This document shows positions 51,292 to 60,773 of a stretch of 64,000 bases of DNA, one piece after another. Under the pieces are notes generated by a model. The model made no database searches and was not told where the DNA came from. It saw only the letters and a program-made list of their open reading frames with translations. Source of the stretch: CAZUAQ01 sp964618455 (lineage in GTDB: Bacteria; Planctomycetota; Phycisphaerae; UBA1845; PWPN01). The translations under genes were made by a program, and so were the position numbers. The stretch is taken from NCBI GenBank assembly GCA_964618455.1, contig CAZUAQ010000021.1:24961-88960 (forward strand), given 5' to 3'. Every line of letters begins with the position of its first letter. Within the stretch, counting starts at the first letter, position 1.

Positions 51292-54291
51292 CTACGGGCA
51301 CACGACCGAGTGGCCCATGTTCATCTGGATCGCCTGCATGTCGATCAGACTGATGACGCCATCGGGAACGATATCGAACTGCGGCTGGAACAACTCGGGA
51401 ACGTTGATGGCCGGGCCGATGAAGTCCTGGTCGTCCAGGCTCACGATGCCGTCCCGATTCGCGTCGCCCGTGTTGGTTCGGATCGTGAAAATGAACTCCT
51501 CGAGCATCGGGCCGGGTTCGGTGGCCGACACGATCTCATGCAGGTGAATCTCCAGGCAGCTTCCCTCCGGGACGAACCCTGGCGCCAGTTCGATCATCAG
51601 CGACGAACCCACCGGAATGATACTATCGATCAGTGACGGATCGGGCACACCATTCACCAGCAGATTCACTTCCTGCCCAGCATCAAAGATCCCATCGAGG
51701 GCAGCGATCTCACCATCGAAAACCACTTCCACACTCAAGGGAGCCCCTTGCCGCGGCTCGATGTCGGACTCCTCCAGCAGTGAGAGCGCGAGCAATCCTT
51801 GCGATCCATGCTCCATCCAGCTGAGCGCCTCCAGAACGGCAGGCGGGCCGGGTTCTGCGAACAGCACGACTGCGCGCGTGTGCTCCTGGTCGGGGGCATC
51901 GAGGTCGGTGAATTTCACGTAAGCCACGTTCGCACCGGTCTCCAATCCCGGCGCGGCGGGATCCACTTCGCCGATGATCGTCGCCACGCCTTCATCCGGA
52001 ACGGTAACGGCCGTGGGTGAGAGCAGTAACCAGGGGTAATCGTAAGGAGTACCGTCCTGAGCCACTTCCACGATCGCCCAGTTGTGCGGCACGCGGTCCG
52101 TGTTGGCGATCGACCAGGCGTAGGCGGTCGGCTCCGGTGGCGCCCCGAGTTCGGTATCATGGTGCTGAGTGAGCGAAGGAGTGACCAGCGAGAGGTAGGA
52201 ACGCACCGTCAGGCAGGATTCGCCGGCGTCGACGCCTTCCAGCGTGATGCAGCGCTGAAACTCGGCGAAGTCATCCTGGTCCACGTCGCCGTCGTCATCG
52301 TAGTCGCGATCGCCGCAGTCTCCTTCGTAAGGCACCATCGCCCCGGAGGCACACATCTGGAAGAGAGCGTGGTCGTCCTGGTCGACATCGCGGTCGAGAT
52401 CATAGTCGGGTGCGGGTTCGTCATGGACCGGAGGAATGTCTTCGTCCCAGTTCACGGGTGGGCCGAAGTACACCTGCTCCGGCAGGTGGCCTTGTGTTTC
52501 GGCGGTGAAGCTGAGGCTGTACGTCCCGTTGACGGGGATATCGATGTCGAACGAGAGAATATCACTGTCCGACGTGATGGCATACGTACCCGCGCCCGCG
52601 TCGTACGAAACGGCCGCTGCCAGGGCAGCCTCGACGGTCGTGGCATTGAGCCCGGTCAACGGATTGCATACGCAACCGATCGCCAGCGCCGGCGTGACCC
52701 CATCGTGCGAAGATTCCAGGAGGCACTCGTAGAGGTCTTCATACCCCGGGATATCCGACGTGGCTCTCACCCGAAACCGGCTCTGCGCGGAGAGATCCAG
52801 GTCGGTGCGAATGGGCAGGACCTTCCCCGGTACCAGGCTCATCGCGACGTGCAGATCTTCCGATGCGTCCCAGTCAATGAAGGTCATGGGATCGTAAGCG
52901 GCCGCCCACATCCGCGCAATATGGCCCTGTTTGTGTATCAGCGCGTATTCATGGTCCAGTTCCTTGCTGACTTCCAGCAGGCACGTCGTCGGATTGTACG
53001 ATGCACTGATCATCGCTTCGGCGTAAGCGAAGTCACCTCCCGCCGCCACAAAGGCGACGGCAATGGCGGGAGTTCCCGGCGCCCCCGGTTGTCCACCGTG
53101 CCAAAGCGTGCTCTTGTCGACATCCTTATCCGAACCGGCCAATGTGGTGAAGGCATAGGCCTTGGCCGTGCCCTTCTTCGTCTTGATCTTCGGTGGTGTG
53201 CAGGGGCCACCGCCTCCACCCTTACCCCCTTTGCCTTTTCCGCCTCCGCCACCCTTGCCGCCTCCCGCCGCTGCTCCGCCACCGGCCGCGCCTCCCGCGC
53301 CGGGAACCCCGCCGCTGCTCGAATGCGATCCCAGGCAGCGGCAGGCCACCGAACTCACCGGCCAGTTCGCCGCCACCGCCGAGATGTCCGGGCAGGGGGC
53401 CACGTTGATCGCGATCGTGGGCGGTGTGCCGCATCCCGACATCGGTGCCGAGCACGAAGCGTACGGCATCACGATCACACCCGTGGCCAGAGAGATGGTC
53501 TGCGTGCCTGAAGTCGTCGTGACCTGTACCCCACCCGAGACCGGTGTGTGACTCAGGTACGTGCCGATCAGCGGGATCGTGTTCATCGCGCCACCGGAGA
53601 TGATGTACGCATTGTTGACATCGAACACGAGGGAGCCCGAGAACTGCCCGTTGGTCCAACTGTCGGGGGTGGCAACGATCGGCCCGGGAATCGGCTGAAC
53701 GTAGGCCGACCCCGCTGCCACCGCCATGATCGAGTTGTCGCTCAATTCAATCGTGATCGTGAACACGTCAAAGGTATTGTTCGGCAGGCATGAGCCGATT
53801 CCCGCCGCACTGAGAGGCACCACCCCCCCGGGGAAATACCATTCGCTCAGTCGCCCCCCCGAAAGGGCGGCAAGGACCTGGTCGGTAATCATGAACGATT
53901 GGGCCAGGTGCGGCATGCAGACGACACCGGCGGCGTGCACGGTGGTGCCGGTCACCGGGAGAGGAGTGACGGTTCCCGCAACGAGGACTTCGATGGCCGG
54001 CGTGTCCGTGAAGAGCGCCGTCTCCTGGTACTTCTTGATCGAGCCGGTGGAGCGCAGTTCGGTGATGGCTCCCGCCAGGATGCGCCCGCCCGTGTTGTAG
54101 CAATGCGTTCCCGGTCCGACGTCGAACGCCGGCGGACTGACGTGGGTCTGGGCGGGGGCGAGGCCGAAGGGTTGCGGGCCGACCGGGCAATCCACCGGAC
54201 CGGAGCAGTCGCCGGCACCGAATACGGCGGGGTTTCCAGCGAAGAAAGCGAGCCAAGTGATGAACGCGGCTGCGTGAAGACGAGATGTCAT
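51292..54291 (-). CDS. very large secreted protein with Gly/Lys-rich linker and two dockerin-like modules
   Basis: 999 residues. GGGAGG precedes the ATG; the signal peptide is MTSRLHAAAFITWLAFFAGN, ending near VFGA. Residues ~30-320 are a cysteine-containing beta-rich region. Residues 327-363 are a Gly/Ala/Lys-rich linker (AAGGGKGGGGGKGKGGKGGG). A second region follows, then a cysteine-paired dockerin-like module at ~640-710 (DYDLDRDVDQDDHALFQMC ... DDDGDVDQDDFAEFQRC). After another beta-domain (~715-930) comes a C-terminal dockerin-type segment (GDANRDGIVSLDDQDF ... IVPDGVISLIDMQAIQ). No catalytic motif is recognised. Confidence 0.8.
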   Translation of the reverse strand: MTSRLHAAAFITWLAFFAGNPAVFGAGDCSGPVDCPVGPQPFGLAPAQTHVSPPAFDVGPGTHCYNTGGRILAGAITELRSTGSIKKYQETALFTDTPAIEVLVAGTVTPLPVTGTTVHAAGVVCMPHLAQSFMITDQVLAALSGGRLSEWYFPGGVVPLSAAGIGSCLPNNTFDVFTITIELSDNSIMAVAAGSAYVQPIPGPIVATPDSWTNGQFSGSLVFDVNNAYIISGGAMNTIPLIGTYLSHTPVSGGVQVTTTSGTQTISLATGVIVMPYASCSAPMSGCGTPPTIAINVAPCPDISAVAANWPVSSVACRCLGSHSSSGGVPGAGGAAGGGAAAGGGKGGGGGKGKGGKGGGGGPCTPPKIKTKKGTAKAYAFTTLAGSDKDVDKSTLWHGGQPGAPGTPAIAVAFVAAGGDFAYAEAMISASYNPTTCLLEVSKELDHEYALIHKQGHIARMWAAAYDPMTFIDWDASEDLHVAMSLVPGKVLPIRTDLDLSAQSRFRVRATSDIPGYEDLYECLLESSHDGVTPALAIGCVCNPLTGLNATTVEAALAAAVSYDAGAGTYAITSDSDILSFDIDIPVNGTYSLSFTAETQGHLPEQVYFGPPVNWDEDIPPVHDEPAPDYDLDRDVDQDDHALFQMCASGAMVPYEGDCGDRDYDDDGDVDQDDFAEFQRCITLEGVDAGESCLTVRSYLSLVTPSLTQHHDTELGAPPEPTAYAWSIANTDRVPHNWAIVEVAQDGTPYDYPWLLLSPTAVTVPDEGVATIIGEVDPAAPGLETGANVAYVKFTDLDAPDQEHTRAVVLFAEPGPPAVLEALSWMEHGSQGLLALSLLEESDIEPRQGAPLSVEVVFDGEIAALDGIFDAGQEVNLLVNGVPDPSLIDSIIPVGSSLMIELAPGFVPEGSCLEIHLHEIVSATEPGPMLEEFIFTIRTNTGDANRDGIVSLDDQDFIGPAINVPELFQPQFDIVPDGVISLIDMQAIQMNMGHSVVCP

Positions 54292-54698
54292 CGAACCATC
54301 CTCCCGGGAATGTGTGAACCAACACAGGGTGAACCTGTGATGAATGGTGTATTTAGAAGTGGACCATCCGCTGTCTGGAGCCTAACACGCGTGAATCCGA
54401 GTTCCAGGGAATTGTGACAGGGATATCTTGGCTATCCGCTCGGTTGAACGCACTCAGAATCAAGAAAACCAAAGATATACCTTCAACAAGATCGCCCGGG
54501 GCGGGAGCCAAGATCATTCAGGATTTCATCTACGGGTATGTCCTAAGCGGATAAATGGGAAGATAGTGACCGTGCATATCGTGCAGCGATCATGAAGGCA
54601 GATCGACTCGATCTGAGATTTACCGAGTGAGTTGAGCCAGCGGTTTCATAACGAAACTGGGGTAGTTCTTCTACGAAAACAGATGGACGGCGTGGCTT
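54292..54698. other. intergenic region without a gene
   Basis: About 400 bases, AT-richer than the flanks. It holds the upstream region of the leftward 999-residue protein. I see no tRNA, terminator or convincing reading frame. Confidence 0.4.
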
Positions 54699-55505
54699 TC
54701 AATTCCTGGAGGAATGGGCAGGGTGTTTGAGCGGCGCATCTTCCGTGTGGGAGCTCGAGGCAGACTTGAACTCATCCGTCAAGTCACGGTTCAGGACGAC
54801 TTCCATGTCCGCGAGGCATCGCGCCGCCTCGGCACCGTCATACACGCGATGGTCGAGAATCAGGCTCACGTTGACGGCGCCGTCCGGGGCGATGGGGCCG
54901 TACGTGACGATGGTCGTAGCGGGGGCGATGGGATGGCTCTCCGCGCCGAACTCGCCCACCGAGGAGACGCCGAATGTCCCGAATCGCTTCACGCGCTTGA
55001 AGCCTGACAGGTACAGCGTCGACCACCACTGCAGCCGGCGCAACGGCCACGGCAGGCTTCCGCTCATCAAAGCCATCCGGTAGCGCCCGAGTTTTTCAAT
55101 CGGCTCATGCTTGTGACGTCGAATTTCTTCCGTGATCTCCGCCAGAGGTTGGGACTCCGGTGAGCGGATCTTCGTGGCGAGAATCACCGGCTCGCCGTCG
55201 AGTTCGCGCTCGATCATCAACACGCAGATGCTGTGCGGGTATTCGTAAAGGTGGGCCCGCGGATAGGGCATGTACACGCGTCGCAGGCACGCCCGGTCCC
55301 GCGCCACGAGGGCAAACGCCTTCATGAAGAGCGCCGACCACGCGGGGCGAGGCTCCACCACCTGGCGCATCCCGCGCACCGCCGAGACATTCATCCGCCG
55401 CGTGATCCGCACCGAGGGCACCTTCCGCGCGTGGTGCATCATCTCCACGACGAACCGCCGCGCCGGCGAGAGTTTCTTTCGCCTGCCTTTGACCCGCTGG
55501 CTCAA
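54699..55505 (-). CDS. stand-alone 2-oxoacid dehydrogenase E2-type acyltransferase domain
   Basis: 268 residues from TTG 55505, with CGGAG eight bases upstream. The fold is that of the chloramphenicol-acetyltransferase/E2 catalytic core: the active-site motif is H219-x3-D223-G (LILDHRVYDGA), preceded by GTFGVSSVGEFG and PIAPATTIVTYG. There is no lipoyl domain or E1/E3-binding domain, and no E1/E3 genes are nearby. Such free-standing domains may transfer acyl groups in other pathways. The function is uncertain. Confidence 0.8.
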   Translation of the reverse strand: MSQRVKGRRKKLSPARRFVVEMMHHARKVPSVRITRRMNVSAVRGMRQVVEPRPAWSALFMKAFALVARDRACLRRVYMPYPRAHLYEYPHSICVLMIERELDGEPVILATKIRSPESQPLAEITEEIRRHKHEPIEKLGRYRMALMSGSLPWPLRRLQWWSTLYLSGFKRVKRFGTFGVSSVGEFGAESHPIAPATTIVTYGPIAPDGAVNVSLILDHRVYDGAEAARCLADMEVVLNRDLTDEFKSASSSHTEDAPLKHPAHSSRN

Positions 55506-55723
55506 CGTTTCGACTCCGGGAGAGCGTTCTCCGAAATGACAGATTGTCCGTGCATGCCCGATTCCATCCGAGTTGTGTAGCTTATCCGCGTCCGTGGGCG
55601 ACTGCCAATGTGACGGTTTCCTCGCCGGCGGGTTCCGATCCCGCCGCCTTCCCGATAAAATGATGGGTGACGACGACCCCGTCGAGACGGGGATTTCACG
55701 CCTTGGAGTCAGGAAGAATCGAC

Positions 55724-57271
55724 ATGACCTCGGATCAGCCAGGCCCCGCGGATGACCGCAAAGTCCGACGTGGCGAACAGATCGACGACGAACTCCAGCA
55801 CGAACTCGACGATGCGCTGGGCAGCTTGAGCATCGACAGCCTGATCGACTACGGCAGTCAGCCGTCGGTCCAGTCGAGCGACTCGCCGGCCGAAGGCGTG
55901 AAACGCGGCACGGTCGTCGCGATCCACGGCGATGACATCTTCGTGGACCTCGGCGGTAAGAGCCAGGGCGTCCTGCCCGCCCAGCAACTCGAGAAAAAGC
56001 CGCTGCCCGAGGTCGGTGATACCATCGACGTCACCATCGAAGGCTACAACTCCCGCGACGGGCTGCTCGAACTGTCCATCAAGGGCGCGGTCATGGCCGC
56101 CACCTGGGAAAAGCTCGAAGAAGGGCAGATCGTCGAAGGGCGCGTGACCGGCCACAACAAGGGCGGGTTGGAGATGGATATCAACGGCATCAAGGCGTTC
56201 ATGCCCATCAGCCAGGTCGAAACATTCCGCGTCGAGGATCTCGGGCCGTACACGAACACCAGGATCCGTTGCGAAGTGACCGAGGTGCGCCGCGGCGAGA
56301 AGACGGTCGTGGTCTCCCGACGATCGCTGGTCTACCAGGAAGAGCGCGAGGAGAAGGAGCGCCGATTCGAGACGCTGGAAGAGGGCGAGATCTGCAAGGG
56401 TGTCGTCAAGACGATCATGCCCTACGGCGCGTTCGTGGATATCGGTGGCGTGGACGGACTCGTGCATGTCAGCGACATGAGCTGGTCGCGCGTGGAAAAG
56501 CCGGAGGAGTTTCTCAAGGAGGGGCAGACCGTCGACGTCATGGTCGTCAAGATCGATCGCGATGAACGCAAGGTCGGCCTCAGCATGAAGAAGGTGCAGG
56601 CCGATCCGTGGAACGACGCCGCAGCGAAATGGCCCGCCGGTGATCTCGTCACGGGGCGCGTGACGCGCCTGGCGGAGTTCGGCGCGTTCGTCGAACTCGA
56701 GCCCGGCGTGGAGGGGCTCATTCCCATGAGCGAGATGTCCTTCGAGCGGCGCGTCCGCCACGCGAGCGAGGTCATCAACGCCGGCGACATGGCCAAGGTT
56801 CGCGTGCTGAGCGTGGATCCCGATGCGCGCCGCATCGGCCTGTCACTCAAGCGCGTCGGTGACGATCCGTGGGTAGGTGCCTCGGTACGGTGGCCCGAGG
56901 GCAGCGCCGTCGAAGGCACGGTCTGCAAGATTGCCGAATTCGGCGCGTTCGTGGAACTCGCCCCCGGTGTCGAGGGCCTCATACATATCAGCGAACTGAG
57001 CAACGAACGTGTGCGCATGGTTTCCGACGTGGTGCGCGAGGGAGACCAGGTCAAGGCCAAGGTGACGCAGGTCGACGAGGAGAAACGGCGGATCGGGTTG
57101 TCCATCAGGCAGCTCTCGGAGACAGTTGAATACACCGAGGCCGACGCTTCCACCTCTTCGGCGGAAGCGGCCGCGAACAAACCAAAGAAGCGCAAGAAAC
57201 CGCTCAAGGGTGGGCTCGAAGAGGGTGGCAAGGATCTCGGCCCGGGACTGGGCGAGTTGAGGCTCGGTTAA
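55724..57271 (+). CDS. rpsA: 30S ribosomal protein S1 (S1 RNA-binding repeats)
   Basis: 515 residues with five S1 (OB-fold) RNA-binding domains, at roughly 55-120, 130-200, 215-285, 300-370 and 385-455; the best matched read KTIMPYGAFVDIGGVDGLVH, RLAEFGAFVELEPGVEGLIP and KIAEFGAFVELAPGVEGLIH. The C-terminus is a Lys-rich tail (KPKKRKKPLKGG). E. coli S1 has six domains; five or fewer are common in other phyla. S1 helps unwind and load mRNAs on the 30S subunit. The ATG at 55724 has AGGAAG eight bases before it. Confidence 0.93.
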   Translation: MTSDQPGPADDRKVRRGEQIDDELQHELDDALGSLSIDSLIDYGSQPSVQSSDSPAEGVKRGTVVAIHGDDIFVDLGGKSQGVLPAQQLEKKPLPEVGDTIDVTIEGYNSRDGLLELSIKGAVMAATWEKLEEGQIVEGRVTGHNKGGLEMDINGIKAFMPISQVETFRVEDLGPYTNTRIRCEVTEVRRGEKTVVVSRRSLVYQEEREEKERRFETLEEGEICKGVVKTIMPYGAFVDIGGVDGLVHVSDMSWSRVEKPEEFLKEGQTVDVMVVKIDRDERKVGLSMKKVQADPWNDAAAKWPAGDLVTGRVTRLAEFGAFVELEPGVEGLIPMSEMSFERRVRHASEVINAGDMAKVRVLSVDPDARRIGLSLKRVGDDPWVGASVRWPEGSAVEGTVCKIAEFGAFVELAPGVEGLIHISELSNERVRMVSDVVREGDQVKAKVTQVDEEKRRIGLSIRQLSETVEYTEADASTSSAEAAANKPKKRKKPLKGGLEEGGKDLGPGLGELRLG

Positions 57272-57415
57272 GCGTGACGCGTCGACATTGATCCGTTGCG
57301 TGTGCCTTACGCGACAACGCCGTCAACGACGATCGACGGCAGCGACCCGAACAGCCACGAACGGCTTCGAGACAAACGCACGGGTTTCACGTTGATGGGT
57401 GCAAGGGAGACACCG

Positions 57416-58693
57416 ATGCATGCTTGCCGGGGTTTGAGGCCGTTGCTTGTGGTGACATTTCTACTGACCGAGACCTCATCGGGGCTACATGCAGATTCCA
57501 GCGCGGAAGGACTTCGCATCGTTGCTTTTGGTGATTCGACGACTTTCGGATACGGGGTCGATGAAAGTTATCCGATGAAACTGGTCATGCGCTTGCTGCA
57601 GGGGGGGCGTGTCGCGACGGTCATCAATGCAGGTTTCAATGGAGATACGACCGCAGGCGCACGGAACAGGTTCGCGCGGGATGTCCTTGCTCGTGATCCG
57701 GACATTGTCATCGTTCAGTTCGGGTTGAATGATCAGACCATCCGCCTGTACCAGCGGCCGGAAGAGATCACACCCTACGTGACCCAGGCAGACTTCGCCG
57801 CTCATCTCCGCCATTTCGCGGAAAAGCTTCGAAAGCTCGACAAGCGCATTGTATTCATGACGCCCAATCCCATGTGTTGGACGTCGACGCTGGAAAAACA
57901 CTATCCCGAAGGGCCCTACCTGGATCATCCCGATGGTGGGAATGCCTTACTTGAGCGCTATGCTGAGTGCATCCGGCAGATCTCTCGCGAACAGAATGCG
58001 AAGCTGATCGATGTCTATGCCGCGTTTCAAGCGTATGCGGATGAGTCGAATCGCTCCCTGCAGGACCTCTATCTTGAAGATGGCGTTCATCCGAATGAGC
58101 GAGGGTACGACCTTATCGTCGACGAGATCGTGAGGCAGCTTTTCCCTGATCGGCACTCGCGTACAACGGCTACGCAGCCCCGTAGGCCGATCGTGCATCA
58201 GGTCATCCATGAAGGGACGCCTCACTCCGCGTACATCGTCGGCTGGGGCTGCCGGCTGGGGAAGGGGTTCCTTGAACTCGAGAAGACCGAACATGAGCGC
58301 AATCCCAGGGAACAGGTGATTGCGCCCCTGTCACTTGAAGGCCATGACTGGAGTCTATCATTCACAATGACACCGGCAGGCCAGTCGCGCTGCAGGGCAT
58401 CGATCGAGCTGGAAGAGAGCCGGGTCACACTCGAAGCTCCTGAGGGCGTGATTCGGTTGTCAGGTCCGCTCTTTGGCCCTTCGGACAAGACGATTCCTGC
58501 TCTGGAGCAGCCTGTCTTGCTGAATGCACCGTTGAGGCTCGGGCTTGACCGCAAGGGCCAACACATCGAAGTGCAACTGAACGACCGGGTGATCCACAGG
58601 GCTCCCCTGCGAGACGTGGAAGTTCGGCAGGTGGCGATCACGCAGGAGGAGGGCAAACTCAGGCTTCGCGAATTCCGAGTGCGTGACGAATGA
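57416..58693 (+). CDS. secreted SGNH/GDSL-family hydrolase
   Basis: 425 residues. GGGAG precedes ATG 57416; the signal peptide is MHACRGLRPLLVVTFLLTETSSGLHA. SGNH blocks: S41 (AFGDSTT), G73/N75 (NAGFNGD), N105 (FGLND), and D222/H225 (EDGVHPN). A ~190-residue C-terminal beta-rich domain (about 235-425) is probably a carbohydrate- or substrate-binding module. Family members are esterases or lipases, often sugar acetyl-esterases. Substrate unknown. Confidence 0.88.
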   Translation: MHACRGLRPLLVVTFLLTETSSGLHADSSAEGLRIVAFGDSTTFGYGVDESYPMKLVMRLLQGGRVATVINAGFNGDTTAGARNRFARDVLARDPDIVIVQFGLNDQTIRLYQRPEEITPYVTQADFAAHLRHFAEKLRKLDKRIVFMTPNPMCWTSTLEKHYPEGPYLDHPDGGNALLERYAECIRQISREQNAKLIDVYAAFQAYADESNRSLQDLYLEDGVHPNERGYDLIVDEIVRQLFPDRHSRTTATQPRRPIVHQVIHEGTPHSAYIVGWGCRLGKGFLELEKTEHERNPREQVIAPLSLEGHDWSLSFTMTPAGQSRCRASIELEESRVTLEAPEGVIRLSGPLFGPSDKTIPALEQPVLLNAPLRLGLDRKGQHIEVQLNDRVIHRAPLRDVEVRQVAITQEEGKLRLREFRVRDE

Positions 58694-58715
58694 AGCGCAT
58701 GACGCCCGATCCGTG

Positions 58716-59537
58716 TTACGACGGTGAGCCTGCCTCGTGCAGTACGAACGCCGCGTCATCAATCCGGTAGTAGCCGATCTCCGTGCTGCTCTGGTTATCG
58801 AAGATACCGATCCAGAGGGTCAGGTCCACCGCAGGATCCGGCACGTCCAGAATGATTTCGATCTCCCCCCGTTTCCAGCCACTGACCGGATTGTGAACCG
58901 ACGGCAGACCTTCGGTCACGCGGAAGAAGGGCTCCGACCAGATCCCGGGTGCGCCGGTCCATTTCGGGGGATGCTCGTTCTTGCCCACGCGTAGGAGCTT
59001 GATCGCTTTCATGTTCCGGTCGTTCACCGTGGCGCCGAGACGGATCGCGGAGACATGACCGATCGCGCCGGAATAAATGTCGTTGTAGTGCATGGAGAAT
59101 GTCCCACGACACTTGCCCGGAACCCGAACGGTCTGGTACATCCCCGAGCGCGGAAGGGTGTGTTCCGAATCGGCGGTATCCACGCCCATCATCTGCGTAT
59201 CCAGGCCGACCATGTATCGCCCGTTGCGCGGCGGAACGCGGGCGATGCGTGTTTCCACGCGCGGCGCGATCCAACCCGTGTACGCCATCGTGTCGGTGAC
59301 CACGAATTCGTCGACCGCTTCCCAGCCCACGGGGATCGTACCCACGCCGCCATGCTCTTCGAATCCGGGATTCACCAGCAGATTCACGCCGCGTGGGATG
59401 TCGGCGGTATCTCGAACTTCCGCCGGACTCACCTGCGCACGGGTAGCGGATTGCACTCCGATCCATACCGCGCAGGCAGCCAATGCCGCCAACGACAGGC
59501 ACAGGGTCTTAAGGTTCGACGACAATGAACTTCGCAT
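58716..59537 (-). CDS. secreted protein with a jelly-roll, carbohydrate-binding-like domain
   Basis: 273 residues with a signal peptide (SLAALAACAVWIGVQSATRAQ). NLLVNPGFEEHGGVGTIPVGW is the typical opening of CBM-like jelly-roll domains, and ITLWIGIFDNQ-type beta-strands end it (PAVDLTLWIGIFDNQSSTEI). The start overlaps the end of the upstream gene by 29 bases and is preceded by GGAG. Last gene of the leftward operon reaching 64 kb. Ligand unknown. Confidence 0.78.
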   Translation of the reverse strand: MRSSLSSNLKTLCLSLAALAACAVWIGVQSATRAQVSPAEVRDTADIPRGVNLLVNPGFEEHGGVGTIPVGWEAVDEFVVTDTMAYTGWIAPRVETRIARVPPRNGRYMVGLDTQMMGVDTADSEHTLPRSGMYQTVRVPGKCRGTFSMHYNDIYSGAIGHVSAIRLGATVNDRNMKAIKLLRVGKNEHPPKWTGAPGIWSEPFFRVTEGLPSVHNPVSGWKRGEIEIILDVPDPAVDLTLWIGIFDNQSSTEIGYYRIDDAAFVLHEAGSPS

Positions 59538-60750
59538 CCACGAAATCTCCCAGGCATGCGGTTTCGGATCCGTGTTCCGGTGCGATGGATAATGTCAGCG
59601 TCGATCCGCCCTCGACCAGAACCGCCAGGGGTCGTGCGGGCTCACCGTGAGCGACATTCTTCACCACCGCCTCGCCCCCCGCTTCCGATGTCGCGCTGAA
59701 CGTCACGCGCGCGAACTTGGCGGCATTGGTATCGACGCCCACGCTCGCCAGAAACCACCTCGCCCCGCGCGGCACCGCGAGTCTCACCGAGGTCGCTCCG
59801 CGGAGGCCCATCCCTTCACCATACATGCGCGACCCGACACGCAGCGGGCCGCCCAGTCCGTTGGCGTTGACGCGCAAACGTGGGCGTTCATCGCCACCCG
59901 GATTCGTGGATGTCCCTTCCGCCGAGAGCGTCACGGAAGCTCGATCGATGCCGACCGGTTTCGCGCGGCCGAGCCAGAGCGAATCCACTTCGCGGACGGA
60001 AATCTCCAGCCGTGCTGCTCCCGTGTCGAGCGTGATGCGGGCCGGTGACAAGGCCACCAGGCGGCCGCGAATTCGTTCACCTTCGGCAAGCATGACGAGT
60101 GCATCGCGGCCGGTACCGCCCTGCGCATCGCCGCGCTCAGCCTCTTCCCACAAGACGCGCGGCCAGAGAATCGCCTGCACACGCTCGAGTGGCAACAGAA
60201 TGGGATCCACCGAAGGATCGATGTCGGCGATCACCCCTGTCTCGGTCAGTTCTGCGAAGGGCACGTCCATCACATCGCCATTGGCCTGGACGATGCGCGT
60301 GTCCTCCTCGGGCCACGATGTGAACTCGGGATACGTCGTCTTGAACGCGATGGCGGTAACATCGTCGAGGGGAAACTCCGCGGGCCGTCCAGAGCGTAAC
60401 GTCAACGACAGCGCCTCGGGACCAACCGTAAGATCGTGACCGCTCAGCCGTTGCCCATCACTCGTGTAGACCCACGTGCGTGGCGACCGCACACGCGGCA
60501 CGGGCGTCATTTGAATCATCAGGCTATCCCCGAGCGTCCTCTCGACCTTCTTGCCGTCGGCAGTATGCACGGTCAGTTGCCCTGAGTCGTCGAGTGTCGT
60601 GGCCTCGCCGCGAACGACGTCCTCTTCGCCGATGACCACGACGCGCGCGGATGCGGGGGAGACCGCCGACACCATAAGCGCCGGCAGGAAGGCCCACATG
60701 AAGATCCGGATCGAGGATCTCCGGGGAAAATATGTCGCGTACTTACTCAA
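59509..60750 (-). CDS. secreted NPCBM/NEW2-domain protein
   Basis: 413 residues from TTG 60750 (AGGAA seven bases upstream), giving a signal peptide around MWAFLPALMVSAVSPASA; ATG 60699 within it is the alternative. The middle region (about 90-280) has repeated beta-strands (PFAELTETGVIADIDPS, ALVMLAEGERIRGRLVALS) of the bacterial planctomycete type. The C-terminal ~130 residues match the NPCBM fold (LRVNANGLGGPLRVGSRMYG ... ARWFLASVGVDTNAAKFARV), a galactose-binding-like module usually attached to glycoside hydrolases. No catalytic domain is visible. Confidence 0.8.
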   Translation of the reverse strand: MSKYATYFPRRSSIRIFMWAFLPALMVSAVSPASARVVVIGEEDVVRGEATTLDDSGQLTVHTADGKKVERTLGDSLMIQMTPVPRVRSPRTWVYTSDGQRLSGHDLTVGPEALSLTLRSGRPAEFPLDDVTAIAFKTTYPEFTSWPEEDTRIVQANGDVMDVPFAELTETGVIADIDPSVDPILLPLERVQAILWPRVLWEEAERGDAQGGTGRDALVMLAEGERIRGRLVALSPARITLDTGAARLEISVREVDSLWLGRAKPVGIDRASVTLSAEGTSTNPGGDERPRLRVNANGLGGPLRVGSRMYGEGMGLRGATSVRLAVPRGARWFLASVGVDTNAAKFARVTFSATSEAGGEAVVKNVAHGEPARPLAVLVEGGSTLTLSIAPEHGSETACLGDFVDAKFIVVEP

Positions 60751-60773
60751 ACGTTGATTCCTGATAAGGCCAC

